In this document: positions 23,485 to 34,497 of the stretch, one piece after another | How the letters are laid out: the number at the start of each line of letters is the position of its first letter | Numbering within the stretch: position 1 is the first letter of the stretch | Source of the DNA: Batkoa obscura | Taxonomy: Eukaryota > Entomophthoromycota > Entomophthoromycetes > Entomophthorales > Batkoaceae | DNA length: 64,000 bases | Direction: 5' to 3' | Assembly (NCBI GenBank): GCA_030770535.1 | Contig: JASVEC010000010.1 | Coordinates: 1,116,001 to 1,180,000 of the forward strand | The notes under the pieces: generated by a model | What the model was told of the DNA's origin: nothing | What the model saw: the letters and a program-made list of their open reading frames with translations, nothing else | Databases searched by the model: none | Translations under genes and position numbers: made by a program

Positions 23485-25707
23485 GTTATGTATGTATTAA
23501 GCTAAAAATGGAATATGTGTAAATCAAATTTTAAAAATGACAAACGGTGGGTTGTAAAAACGTTCTCTATCCTATATCTGACCTTTATATATATACGATC
23601 ACTAAGTCCATGTTCACATTACTGGTAATGGTAGCTTATTTTTTCTTGTTGATATTTTCACTCTACTCTTTATTATTCTCCCTTCAAAACTTAAGATTTT
23701 AAATTTTCTTAGACTATTTTTTCACTTTATAACCCTACTATTTTTAAAATAAAATAATACACCTTTTTTAATGTTTTTTAATTTATATGTAGTGTAAAGG
23801 TAACTTAATGTCATCTAGTCTCACATGTGTAACCTTACCAATTTTAATATCAAAATGAAAGCGTATTTTGTAAACAAACTGTAAGCTCATAATGAACTAG
23901 TAATCTTCAGTAGATTTCAATGAGGATAAGTTCCTCTCGGAATCTAATTTTCAAGTCCGCACAGCAATAGCTTAAGTGCCATAATCTCATCATGATCCAC
24001 CTCATCAACTTTTGAAAAATTAATCCCAATTTTCTCTCCTGTAATTGGCTAAAATAAAACCGAAATTTTTTTCAAAAGGTTATTTTGAATCGGAGCTTTG
24101 GCTTTAGCTAGTGATTTTTTAAGCCCAGTTTTATTAATTGAAGTCATTCTGATTTCATGACGGACTTTTTATTTATTCTATAACTTTTGGTTATTTATAG
24201 CTTTAACTGCAGTTCATTCTAGGCATCAAGTTGCTACCTGTACAGTGAACTGTCTTTGCTAATTAAGCTTTTAATATATCATATTTATGTTCGTTTTCAC
24301 GATGTATTTTAATATTAAACTTTTACGTAAATACAGGTTTAATAAGTGTAATAAAGTAATAAGTTAAATCAAATCATTGGGTTATTTTGTTTTTAAAAAG
24401 TTAAATCCAGTTTATTTTTTGTATAAAAGTTTAAAGCTACTTATAAAAAATATTTAACACTATACAATTTAACAACCTTGTTTACTTTTTGAGTTTTTAC
24501 CTATACGTTTATAATTTTTACTTGAATTTTTATGCCTAAATAGACATTATACAAATAATATTAATTTATTTGAGTTTTAGCGTTCTTAAACTATAAGAGA
24601 ACTATAAAATCACTCAGTGCTTAGTGTAGATTCCAAATTTTTATTACTTTAATAAATTTTAGGATGATTGCTTTATTGCTTAAATTAAGAATTGGTCTTA
24701 TTTTATCAGTATGATGATATAATACCTGGATTGAGTACTATGGGCAGCTCTATCTTTGTAATAAAGTACTGGATCCTACATATTATTAAGCTACATATAA
24801 GCTTTTAAACTACTCTAATAATATAAGCAAGAATGATATTAATAAAAGACCCAGTAGTTTTCCATAAGATATTATCAGGATTACATATTGCGGTTATTTT
24901 TATTATACATAATAAAACAATTACCTTAACAATCAATAATAGACTGGGTACAACTATAAGCTATTAGGATGTATGGAAAGAATAAGAATGCCCTGTATAT
25001 TATTAATAATAAATTTATTTTTAGATATTCAGCTCTTTTTACATGAGTAAGTATAACAGATTGTTCCAATTTAATAAGTGGATGTTTTTTAAATTCAGCT
25101 AACAAATGAATGTCAAATTAAAGAGTTGACTGAGGCATGTAATAACTAAAATCATTACATTTATATAAAAAAGTTTAAACTAAAAATAATCTTTATTCGC
25201 ATCATGCATTTTATACTCTTATTATCTTACCTTGGTAACGACTTTAAATATCCATTTTTGTATTAAAACTTATTTTTTAAATAAAGATATTATTAAATTA
25301 TATTTCAACAAATTTCATTTATAGATAATTGATTGTTATTTATTATACCAATTATTTTGGCCACCTATGATAAAGCGTTCTCAAGGCATATTTTAATATT
25401 TATTATAAGAAACTGTCAAATCTTATATCTACATTATTTTCAAATCTTAATAGAGTCATGAAGCTTATTATCTAATTATAGGTATTTGATGTATATAGCG
25501 CTTGATCTAATCACTGTGTAATTATATATTCAATGACTAAAATTAACTATCAAAGGTAATAATAATTATAAAACAAGTGCTCTTTTCGATAACTTTCTAA
25601 ATACTATAAATATAATAAATGTAAAAATAAATTAAAAGTTTTAATCCAGGCTATATTACTTTCCTATGTATTTATTAATTAAAAATAATTGGCATTTATA
25701 CTAAAAC

Positions 25708-25811
25708 ATATGGGGTATTTTTTTTGGCTTCATCACTTTTTCTATCTTTTAAGCACTATTTGAGTGGAAAAATTGTTAGTAAAATTCTTAAACATAAATA
25801 CATTCTTATAT
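25708..25811 (-). mobile_element. MITE-A copy
   Basis: Opposite orientation to the 25844 copy, 32 bases away. Carries GGCTTCATCACTTTTTC, the TTAAGCACTATTTGAGTGG core and GTTAGTAAAATTCTTAAACA. Confidence 0.8.
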
Positions 25812-25843
25812 ACTCAAACTATATTTTAAGATTTGATTAATTT

Positions 25844-25958
25844 ATATGGGGATGTATGGATGTATTTTTGTATTTAAGAATTTTACTAATAATTTTTCCA
25901 CTCAAATAGCGCTTAAAAGATGGAAAAAGTGATGAAGCCAAAAAAAACACTCCCATAT
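25844..25958 (+). mobile_element. MITE-A copy
   Basis: Starts ATATGGGGATGTATGGATGT and ends ACACTCCCATAT. The near-tandem GATGTATGGATGTATTTTT at its 5' end is a small internal duplication. Well-conserved core CACTCAAATAGCGCTTAAAA. Confidence 0.85.
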
Positions 25959-26660
25959 TCAAAATTTAACTTTGAATTTGTAAAAATTTTGTTGAACAAC
26001 AATTTATTTATAAAAGTAGTTTCTATAACTAAGATCAATTTGATATAAAATGTTTGGTGACTATAAATTAAAAATTATCACCATATAAAGAATGATTTTA
26101 GTTGTATTATTGATCATATCATATTTAATATCTTAAATATTAGTATGGTATTTTAAACAAAAATAAAATGTAAAATATTATTCAGATAAGTTGGAGTTTG
26201 CATATAGGTTTTCATACTTTGCTATTTGTTTTCGCTATATTTAGTTATTGAACAGATTTTTATAAAAAGTGCCCCACCTCTATAAGGTGTTGTTGAAGCA
26301 TGAAAAGCTAGGCTACAAGGTGCGAAAACATTTCTCAATAGACTGAAGCAATTTATAACCATCCTATAAGTTTAGTTCAACTATTTGAGACAACATTAAA
26401 ATGATGATGAGTAGAAATTTTAAATAAATTTCAAACTAATTTACATTTAAAACAACTTATGTTTTTATTATGATAATTAGTTTGAATACTAATATTTATA
26501 ATTAAAGTAGCTCATGCATATTTCAATAGCAATATATACAATTAATCATATATTGGCTTTATCTTGATATTAAAATAAAGATGAGTTTAGGCTGTAAAGC
26601 GGGAAAGAAAAAATAAAGAAAAAATAAAAAAATAATCAATTTAGTCTGGTTTATAGCAGT

Positions 26661-26761
26661 ATATAGGGATGCATTTTTGCGTTTAAGAATTTTAATAGCA
26701 ATTTCCTGGTTAAATAGTCTTTGAGATAAAAAAGTAATAAAGTCGAAAAAATAGTCAAATA
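26661..26761 (+). mobile_element. MITE-A copy, strongly diverged
   Basis: ATATAGGGATGCATTTTTGC, then GTTTAAGAATTTTAATAGC and AAAAAGTAATAAAGTCG. The core and 3' terminus are eroded, suggesting an older insertion. It lies 31 bases upstream of a tRNA-Ser gene. Confidence 0.6.
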
Positions 26762-26791
26762 TAAACTATTTATAAAATTTGATTATAAGAA

Positions 26792-26873
26792 GACACTTTG
26801 GCCGAGCGGTTAAGGCGTGAGCCTAGAAAGCTCATGGGGTTTCCCCGCGCAGGTTCAAATCCTGCAGGTGTCG
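26792..26873 (+). tRNA. tRNA-Ser (AGA), copy 1
   Basis: 82-base tRNA with a long variable arm (GGGG-TTT-CCCC). The acceptor GACACTT pairs with AGGTGTC; the anticodon arm is TGAGC-CTAGAAA-GCTCA (anticodon AGA) and the T arm GCAGG-TTCAAAT-CCTGC. The first of four identical copies in the window. Confidence 0.95.
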
Positions 26874-27089
26874 TTTATTTTTTGATCTACTTTATTCACA
26901 AAACTTTTAAACGATAATATATAAAATGAAGTTGGTTGATTTCTAAGATACTTTTTTTACAACAAACTTCAAAGTCAATTAAAAATAACTTGGTGATCCA
27001 AAATTTTAAACTCATAATAGCATTTACATAATAGCATTTACATAAATAGTTTATTTGGCAATCACAGGCTAGATTATGAGATATCTAGT

Positions 27090-27602
27090 TTAAAGGTAAT
27101 ATCCACCACTACCACTTCCAATTCCAGTATATCCACTGCCAGATCCATAATAGCCGCTACCACCGCTTCCATAATAACCACCACTGCCGCCATAGTAACC
27201 TCCACCATAATAACCACTACCTCCATACCCGCTTCCATAATAGCTTCCACCATTTCCGTAATATCCTCCACCATAGTAAGGATAACCGCCGCTACCTCCA
27301 TTTGCTCCACCATAACTGATATAATTGTTTACTGTGGAACTAGCTGATGAGCCAGAGCTACTGCTGCTACTGCCTCCATCGCTGCCACCAAAACCACCAC
27401 CAAGTATACCATGTAAAAGTGGGTAAATCAAACCTAAAGTCTTACCCTGTACAGGCTCTGCTATTGGAGTAGCTTCAGAACTAGGAACTTGATTCTCAGA
27501 AGATAAATTAGAAGCTTGATTTTCTGAAGATAAGCTAGGTGCTTGTTGGTCTTCACAGTAAACCAAAGCAGTTAAAAGTAAAAAAATTGGCGTAAATTTC
27601 AT
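27090..27602 (-). CDS. Gly/Tyr-rich secreted protein A
   Basis: 170 residues, no intron. A signal peptide (residues 1-16, MKFTPIFLLLTALVYC) is followed by a Ser/Gln/Ala stretch. Next comes the block VQGKTLGLIYPLLHGILGGG, a Ser run and a C-terminal half of GGYYG/GGSGYYG-type repeats. It shares signal peptide, the VQG-TLGL-P block, TVNNY and Gly-Tyr repeats with the gene at 28655, so the two are paralogs. Such Gly/Tyr repeats occur in cell-wall, adhesive and spore-coat proteins, but no specific role can be given. TATATAAA lies about 50 bases upstream on the minus strand (27650-27657). Confidence 0.8.
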   Translation of the reverse strand: MKFTPIFLLLTALVYCEDQQAPSLSSENQASNLSSENQVPSSEATPIAEPVQGKTLGLIYPLLHGILGGGFGGSDGGSSSSSSGSSASSTVNNYISYGGANGGSGGYPYYGGGYYGNGGSYYGSGYGGSGYYGGGYYGGSGGYYGSGGSGYYGSGSGYTGIGSGSGGYYL

Positions 27603-28654
27603 TGTTAGTGTATTTTAAATAATATGAAAATCCCATTAACTTGAGTGGTTTATATAGCTATCTCTTTTTTATTAAAGTAAAGCCTTTTCTTTAAAGTTAG
27701 GCTTGCTATGCTTTTTTGTAGTTTCAGCCGGGTTATTCAGGATTCTTAATTTCAAAAATAAAAGGCTCTTTTGATGATCGGGTTTGGTATGCTATGTGCT
27801 AATTATTAATGATGTATTAGTTTTTTAATTTAGGTTGTGTAATGGCATAGTATTTGAAGCTACAAAAATAAACATTTCTTTATCCCTTTAAGCTTACATA
27901 ATAGTTTGTATCATTAGTAGTAAGTTGTAGTTAAAAAATAAAGTTCGAATTTCAAGTTTGAATTTGATATTCCTTTTTTTGGCTTATGGCCAACTGTTTT
28001 AAGTAATATCACTAAAGTAGTGTGATTTAAATGAAGTGAATTAGAGATATTAATAACAATCCTCACTATGTTTTGTCCGATATAATAGTAGCTAATACTA
28101 TTATTAATTCATAGTTTTTAAATATAGTACCCATTTCATAGAACAGCCCTTTATTTCATTTGAATTTTTGGGTAATATCTTCATAATATAAAACTGCCTT
28201 AAAACAAATAAACTATTATCTTTATATAACAAGTATTTACAGCATTGCAACATATAAGGTGTTTTTTTGGTTTCATCACTTTTTCCATTTTTTAAGTACT
28301 ATTCGAGCGGAAAGATTAGTAGTAAAGTTCTTAAACAAAAAAATACACCCCTATATTGAAAATTTATAGACACCTTAAGTACTAAAACTACGAAAATATA
28401 TAATGTCTTTTTTCTATTTATTTTAAAACCTTAAGAAATATAAACATCCAAGTGTTTTATTATAGTTAATTTGATTTAAATTTGAAGGTTAGAAATTAAA
28501 TAACTACTTATTTTTATTGTATTCTATATTATGCTTAAGTGACTTAATGTGTTAATGAAATATTTATACTATTTATACTAAATAGCTTAAATCGAAAAAA
28601 AGCGAGCCTAGCCTTATAGTTAAAATAAAATTGATATATAACAATAATTTATTT
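27603..28654. other. Intergenic region with one MITE-A copy
   Basis: About 1 kb of AT-rich sequence between the two Gly/Tyr-rich genes, with MITE-A at 28252-28356. No other gene. Confidence 0.5.
28252..28356 (-). mobile_element. MITE-A copy
   Basis: ATATAAGGTGTTTTTTTGG at one end and TACACCCCTATAT at the other. The core TTAAGTACTATTCGAGCGG is conserved. Confidence 0.8.
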
Positions 28655-29278
28655 TTATGAGTATTTAACATAGCAGGAGGCACCTTGAGAAACTTGGCAG
28701 AGATAACCGCTATTAGATTTACTAATTTTGAATGTATTAGATGGACAAGTAAGCTGAATGGTAGATGAGCCTTGAACTCCGCTAATATTGAAAATGTAAA
28801 GAGTATAGGTACCATCTCCATTATTGATGTATTTAATATTTGGAGAATAAATAGTATAATAGTTATTGACAGTTCCGTAATATTGATTAGGACCATTCCA
28901 TCCGATAATGCCACTATAATAAGGATAGCCACCATAATAGCCACCACTGCCACCATAATAACCTCCATTACCACCATAGTAGCCTCCGCTATAATAGGGA
29001 TAGCCACCATAATAACCTCCACTGCCTCCACCATAACTTCCTCCACTACCTCCACCATAACTTCCTCCACTGCCTCCACCGAATAAAGCTCCAAATACTG
29101 AACTTAAGATAGGAACAACTAAACCCAATGTTCTTCCTTGAACACCATTTTTTGCACTAGTATCCAAAGTTGGAGTTACTTCTTCGCCAGCAGGGGGAAT
29201 GCTACTGGTAGCTTGGGTGTCAGCACCGGCATAACCCAAGGCGACTAAAGTTAAAAGAAAAACAGATGTGAATTTCAT
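28655..29278 (-). CDS. Gly/Tyr-rich secreted protein B
   Basis: 207 residues, no intron. A signal peptide (residues 1-19, ends GYAGA) is followed by the block VQGRTLGLVVPILSSVFGAL and GGGSGGSYGGGSGGYYGG-type repeats. Unlike its paralog at 27090, it has a non-repetitive C-terminal domain of about 85 residues (YYGTVNNYYTIYSPNIKYIN to the end). That domain has three Cys and a beta-rich look. Secreted structural or adhesive protein is an inference from composition. A TATAAAAAA box lies about 45 bases upstream (29319-29328). Confidence 0.82.
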   Translation of the reverse strand: MKFTSVFLLTLVALGYAGADTQATSSIPPAGEEVTPTLDTSAKNGVQGRTLGLVVPILSSVFGALFGGGSGGSYGGGSGGSYGGGSGGYYGGYPYYSGGYYGGNGGYYGGSGGYYGGYPYYSGIIGWNGPNQYYGTVNNYYTIYSPNIKYINNGDGTYTLYIFNISGVQGSSTIQLTCPSNTFKISKSNSGYLCQVSQGASCYVKYS

Positions 29279-30735
29279 AGTTCGATTTTTTACGTATTAG
29301 CTTTTAATTCCGATCTTGCTTTTTTATACCTTCTTTTATCGATATTTTCCTACCTTTGCTATTTTTAAAATGCAACCTTAGATGCATCAAAGTTATTTTT
29401 AGCTTGTTCAAAGATCTTCTTTTACCAAAAGGCTTACATGATCTTTGAAAAGCAAGCCTTCATCTTTGTTTAATTACTTTTTGGCTTGAAAGGCAAATAT
29501 GTTTTTTGTTATTTATAGTAAAACTGCTAGGAGTAGTGTAAAGCTTTTTAAAAAGCAACAATCAATTGTTTTTTAATAAGCGGCTAAAAATATTAAATGA
29601 GACTATTTTAAAATGAATATTTAAATGAAAAAGCATAGAGTGATACCGATTAATTTCTTTGACTTTTAACTGCCCCTTTTTATTCTTATTGTAGTCATTT
29701 TAATAATTTTATTTGTTCAAATGTAGTTATTTTTCTAAAACATATCTTTAATCAAGTGTTCTTCAAGCATACAGATCCTTTTATATTATAGTAGCGATCT
29801 AGTGAAAAAGTATATTCATTAATTCTAGTCTTAAGTAGCGATTTTATTATTTAATATTGACTCATCAAAATAATTCTTAACTACAGTATTTTTCGAAATA
29901 ATTGAGTCAAAAACTAAGCGCGCTTTAAGCCCAAATTTACATTTCTTAAACGCTTATTTAAAAATAATAGTTTTTTCTGCTCTATTATTTTGGCTTAAAA
30001 TCCAAAGGTTTATTTTCAAGTAGCCATTTAAGAAGTGCGAATTTGAACTTAAAACGTGCTTGGTTTTTGACTCAATTATTTCGAAAATGCTATATAGCTT
30101 CTAAATCAATTTAAAGCTAAAAATATTTGGAATTATCTCGGTTTATAATAATAGTTGAGATCATGACCAGTTATAAGTTCTAAAAATTAATTTACAAATT
30201 CTTTCTAATGGTTTAGAATAAATAACAACTGTAATTTTTAAGATTAATTCATTATTTAATTTGTTTAAAACATAAAATGAAAAACTTGAGTTTTATAACT
30301 TTGCAACTTTTTTGTAGCTCTTTTAGTAGTGATTTTTATAGTTAAATTATTCTCATGATATTCTTTAATAGCCAGTCCTTATATTTTAGCTGAATTTCAC
30401 CATAACTCATTTCTTAAATATAGCAAAGGTCGCAAAACAGGACTGCTGCTGTAAAATATCCTGAAAATCAGTATCATTGGTAAAATAAACTCAAATTAAA
30501 GAGTAAATGAGTATAGATTTTATATCGATTATTTATCTGACTACATTACACTTAATTAAGCAATATCTTTCCTAAATGTTTATTGATGAAAAACAATTGA
30601 TATTTTAAATAAAAAGCAAAGGTCAAAAAGCACCAAACAAACTGGTCTGCCAATCAAGAGGCTAATTAGACTTAAACTAAAAGTTAGTAATAAAAGTACA
30701 ATAAATAATATTAATTACAATTTAAACATAATGAA
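29279..30735. other. Gene-free stretch with a TIR element
   Basis: About 1.5 kb. Holds the 209-bp TIR element at 29884-30092 and otherwise AT-rich sequence with nothing recognised. Confidence 0.45.
29884..30092. mobile_element. Miniature TIR element, Tc1/mariner-like ends (MITE-B)
   Basis: 209 bp with imperfect terminal inverted repeats of about 60 bp. The left end reads CAGTATTTTTCGAAATAATT, then GAGTCAAAAACTAAGCGCG. The right end read on the other strand is TAGCATTTTCGAAATAATTG, then AGTCAAAAACCAAGCACG. It is flanked by TA on both sides (29882-29883 and 30093-30094). The CAGT-like terminus and TA target duplication suggest mobilisation by a Tc1/mariner or pogo transposase. Noncoding. Confidence 0.7.
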
Positions 30736-30807
30736 TTCTTCATGGTCCAGTGGTTAGGATTTTCCGCTTTCACCGGAACGGCCGGGGTTCGATTCCCCGT
30801 GAGGAAG
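30736..30807 (+). tRNA. tRNA-Glu (UUC), second copy
   Basis: Same 72-base sequence as the minus-strand copy at 15858: anticodon TTC in CTTTCAC, complete acceptor and T arms. Confidence 0.95.
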
Positions 30808-31823
30808 ATCGTTTTTAGTACTTTTTAAATTCAAGGTAATTCTGATATACCTTTAGTGTTTCTTTGCCATTTAAAACAAGTGTTCTTTATACCCTGGTTA
30901 TATCTGATGATTAAGTTTATTTTTAAATTCTTATCCTATGCAATATAACCATGTCTCTAAGACAAGCAATTAAACTTTCAATATTAAGGTTTATATTGGG
31001 CTTTTAAAATTAAAACGACTATTTTTGTAAATATAATGTTTAATGTCTACAGTTGATGAGTATTATTCAAACTTAATGATTTTTATCCAAAAATTATTGT
31101 TTATGGAATAATGAGAATTTATTAGAACTATAAACATAAGTATTTTGTTAGAAATATTTTCAAAGGAAAGAACATATTTAACCTCTTTACATCTAAGTCT
31201 CCCCTATTAATAATTTACTTAGAGGCATGAATAAATTAAAAGGTATAGGGGTTGTTTCAGGTATTACAATAGAGACCTTGGTTTTATGTATTTAGAAATT
31301 GTTAGTGTTAAATTTTGTTTATTACCAATTGGGGTTTTAGCTTTACTCGATATAGCTTTGTTTTTACTTAGGTTAAATTATACTTTAGAAGTGTTATCTA
31401 AAAGATATGATGTACTTCAATTACAATGATTAACCGTGTCTAATAAGCTGTATATGCCCTAAAAACATTAATTAGAGCTAAAGATAATATAGTTTCAAAT
31501 TAAATACTTTAGATTAAGTTTTCCTTTCTTAGATTAACCTCATTAATAGCAAACCATTTAAACGTGTAATATCTCAATGTTTTTTTAAATAATAAATAGT
31601 ATTAATGAATACAAATGTACTAAAGTTACTATAAGCAAGTAATTAAAGCTTTGTTTTGTATTATCAAACCAGGTATCATCTTATTTTAAAGCATTTAGTA
31701 TTTTTTATCATTATCCAGTCATATGTCAAGTTATAAACTACTAGATTAGTACAGTAAATTTAAAAAAAATAAAAACAATATAAAGACCAATGCTTTATTT
31801 TTATATATTAAATAACTAAATCA
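30808..31823. other. Gene-free stretch
   Basis: About 1 kb of AT-rich sequence between tRNA-Glu and the Ser/Thr-rich gene. Nothing recognised. Confidence 0.4.
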
Positions 31824-33125
31824 TCAATTGAGGAAGGCAGCTTTAAGATAATTTTTAATCCAAGCTGGGTCATACGGTTTACCACCTTGGTTGTTTTTAC
31901 GATATTCAGGCTGAGTGCTTTCAGAAGGTGATGAACTTGGAATAGTGTTAATACCAGTAGTTTTTGTAGTACATGAAGAGGAGCTAATAGGTAAGTTGGA
32001 AGATGGCACACCAGTGATAACAGTAGCGGTTGAAGTTGAGCACGGAGTGGTGCTAGAACTAATTGATAAGTTCCCACTAGGGGTGGTTGTACAAGAGGTA
32101 CTAGAATTAGTTGGTACATTTCCACTAGGAGTAGTTGTGCAAGAAGTACTGGAGCTAGTTGGTACATTTCCACTAGGGGTAGTTGTGCAAGAAGTACTGG
32201 AGCTAGTTGGTACATTTCCGCTGGAGGTTGTTGAACATGAAGTGCTAGAGCTATTTGGAGAATTACTGCTAGTAGAAGTTGAGCATGATGAGGTGGTGGA
32301 ACTAGTTGGTAAATTTTCGCTAACAGTTGTTTGGGTGTTTGGAACCTTTGAATCGTATACCTCAGTAGATCCTGATGGTAGGGTGGAGCTTTTCACAGGT
32401 GGAGTACTGGGTTCTGTAGATGGGGTATTGGGCTTAGTAGGTGTAGTATTAGATTCTTCAGGTGGATTATAAGATTCTTCAGGTGGATTATAAGACTCCT
32501 CAGGTGGAATATAATATTCATCAGCTGGAGTACTTGACTCAGCAGGTGTATTAGTATCATATCCATCAGTATATTCTGGTGAAGGATTTGTGGAATGCTT
32601 TGAATCGTTACTTGTAGTTGTGATTTTTGATACTGATGGTTGGCTTTCAGTTACAACCGTTGGCTTAGGCTTAGTGGTAATGTCGGTTTGAACAGGGGTT
32701 GTTTCACCAGATGGAGTTTGTGGCTCAGTGTATGGAGTACTTGATGTAGTAACACTTGGCTTACTTTCAGTTCCAGTACAATAAGAAGCCGTTTCAGTAC
32801 GAACTACTTGCTTTATACTGGTTTGCGTAACAGTGATAACGTTTCCATTATCTCCATAGTTCCCGTTTCCTTCACTTCCATAGCTCCCTGTACAAATAGC
32901 GTCTTGAGCTGGAGTTTCAGTTATAGTTACAGTTACCGGTTCTCCATACCCGTAATCGTCACCATATCCATAATCGTCACCATATCCATAATCGTCACCA
33001 TATCCATAGTCATCTGAAGTAACGGTCTTAGTTTTTGTAACCGTTTTTTTGCACTCTTTTGGTTTATTATGGGCACTTACACTAGTCAAAGCGAGTAATA
33101 AAGGAATTAGATTTTGGTATTTCAT
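31824..33125 (-). CDS. Large Ser/Thr/Pro-rich secreted SSP-family protein
   Basis: 433 residues, no intron. Signal peptide (about 1-18) then HNKPKECKKTVTKTKTV, the TVTKT module shared with the SSPs nearby. After it come four DDYGYG hexapeptides, then a Cys-containing part (VTQTSIKQVVRTETASYC). A mucin-like Ser/Thr/Pro region follows, with PPEESYN heptads and about five units of a 16-residue repeat (STSCTTTPSGNVPTSS). The composition predicts heavy O-glycosylation and a cell-wall or extracellular role. No hydrophobic C-terminal GPI signal is seen. The ATG carries the leader ATTCATTTGAC shared with other SSP genes, and TATAAATAG lies about 70 bases upstream. Confidence 0.85.
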   Translation of the reverse strand: MKYQNLIPLLLALTSVSAHNKPKECKKTVTKTKTVTSDDYGYGDDYGYGDDYGYGDDYGYGEPVTVTITETPAQDAICTGSYGSEGNGNYGDNGNVITVTQTSIKQVVRTETASYCTGTESKPSVTTSSTPYTEPQTPSGETTPVQTDITTKPKPTVVTESQPSVSKITTTSNDSKHSTNPSPEYTDGYDTNTPAESSTPADEYYIPPEESYNPPEESYNPPEESNTTPTKPNTPSTEPSTPPVKSSTLPSGSTEVYDSKVPNTQTTVSENLPTSSTTSSCSTSTSSNSPNSSSTSCSTTSSGNVPTSSSTSCTTTPSGNVPTSSSTSCTTTPSGNVPTNSSTSCTTTPSGNLSISSSTTPCSTSTATVITGVPSSNLPISSSSCTTKTTGINTIPSSSPSESTQPEYRKNNQGGKPYDPAWIKNYLKAAFLN

Positions 33126-33850
33126 GTCAAATGAATATACTTTTTGATGTATTTAGATATTAAAATTAATTTTCAAAATATTATTGATGTGTTCTATTTA
33201 TATATTTTTCAAACTAATGTTTTAAAGAATTTCTACGGATTTATATGGTAAATACAGTCATTTTTGTATATTTTAGTAATGTATAAAATTTTAATTAATT
33301 GAACAATATTGAGTTATTATTTATAAAATAGATCGCATAATTTCATTGCACTGTATTTATAAAATTGTTAATGGGAAAAAGAAATAATAACCTAATAATT
33401 TTTAATTTCAAATGTTCCTAGTATTTTTACAAATGTATTTATGATTAAAGCTTAATAATTTAATTAACAAGGTTATTATTACACTAATGTATTGTAAAAC
33501 AAAACTCTAATATAAATAGTAGAGTTTATTTTCTTGGGAAGTTTTTGTATTTTAAAATAGTTTAGTATGATCTATTAAACAAGTATCGATTTTATAAAGT
33601 TTGAGTTTACTCTAAGATAAATTTTCAACGAAGTACAGTCTGGACAAATGCTTCAAAAGTGACATTTTTATATACATACTGATTCTAAAGAATAACGGTA
33701 CTAAAATATCGTTTATATGAACTATAATATAAACTATAATATAAACTGAGAGAATTATTAAGCTTCAAAACAGATATAACGATGTTAACCTACCATTCGT
33801 CACTTGCAATAAAGAGTTTAAATAAGATTAACTATCACCCCAATATAAGG
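33126..33850. other. Intergenic region
   Basis: Promoter of the Ser/Thr-rich SSP gene, then AT-rich sequence up to tRNA-Ser. No gene. Confidence 0.4.
33194..33202 (-). promoter_or_regulatory. TATAAATAG box of the 31824-33125 gene
   Basis: TATAAATAG on the minus strand, 69 bases upstream of the ATG. The same nonamer lies 72-80 bases upstream of three other SSP genes. Confidence 0.55.
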
Positions 33851-33932
33851 GACACTTTGGCCGAGCGGTTAAGGCGTGAGCCTAGAAAGCTCATGGGGTT
33901 TCCCCGCGCAGGTTCAAATCCTGCAGGTGTCG
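33851..33932 (+). tRNA. tRNA-Ser (AGA), copy 2
   Basis: Identical over all 82 bases to the copy at 26792; flanks are unrelated. The open frame running through it (33782-33973) is chance. Confidence 0.95.
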
Positions 33933-34497
33933 TCAATTATTATTTTCTACCAGATTTTTTAATGAAACCATAATTTAAGTCTTAATAAAAACACTACTTT
34001 ATCTAACATTTAATTTATTCATTCACTTTAATTCTTTATATTTAATATTTCCATTGCCTTAAACTTATTGTAGTTGAATGTATGATTACTATTTTTAAAT
34101 ATGTAAATTGATTAGTATTGATAAATTTAATATTTGTAATTTATAGATAAATTGATAATTAATAAACTTCTTTATGTATAAATAATTTATTAAAAAATTC
34201 AATAAAGCAAATTAAAAAAAGTTGATATACATAATTTAATAATTACTTCAACTTAATACAATTACGATTTATGTAAAATTGATTTATTTCAAATAAATTT
34301 AACACAATTAGGGTTATAGAACATTCAATAATTGTATTTATAAGAAAAAATTCTTTAATTGATTAATAAATTAAAGCTATCTGTGCTATTACTAAATAAA
34401 TCCATAAATTAACCAACACTTCAATTAAGTATAAAAAGACAGCTAATGAGCCTTTCAACATTAACTTTAAATAAACTAACATAAAAACTCATCCGGG
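33933..34497. other. Intergenic region
   Basis: 565 AT-rich bases, ending in the promoter of the next gene (TATAAAAAG at 34430). Confidence 0.4.
34430..34438 (+). promoter_or_regulatory. TATA box of the 34498 SSP gene
   Basis: TATAAAAAG, 68 bases before the ATG at 34498. Confidence 0.5.

Larger units (their letters stand above)
23485..26791. other. Gene-free stretch with three MITE-A copies
   Basis: 3.3 kb of AT-rich sequence marking the change from housekeeping to accessory DNA. It holds three MITE-A copies (25708, 25844, 26661). No open frame with recognisable content was found on either strand. Confidence 0.45.

Noticed and set aside
27074-27313. Met/Val-rich frames over the Gly/Tyr repeats (also 28573-29094 and 28772-29086)
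   Set aside because: Other-frame readings of GGN/TAY codon repeats; only the frames with signal peptides make sense.
31915-32472. 185-residue plus-strand frame opposite the Ser/Thr-rich gene
   Set aside because: Antisense reading of a repetitive ACN/TCN coding region, which rarely contains stops.
33782-33973. 63-residue frame across tRNA-Ser copy 2
   Set aside because: Most of it is the tRNA itself; the same sequence recurs only because the tRNA is repeated.
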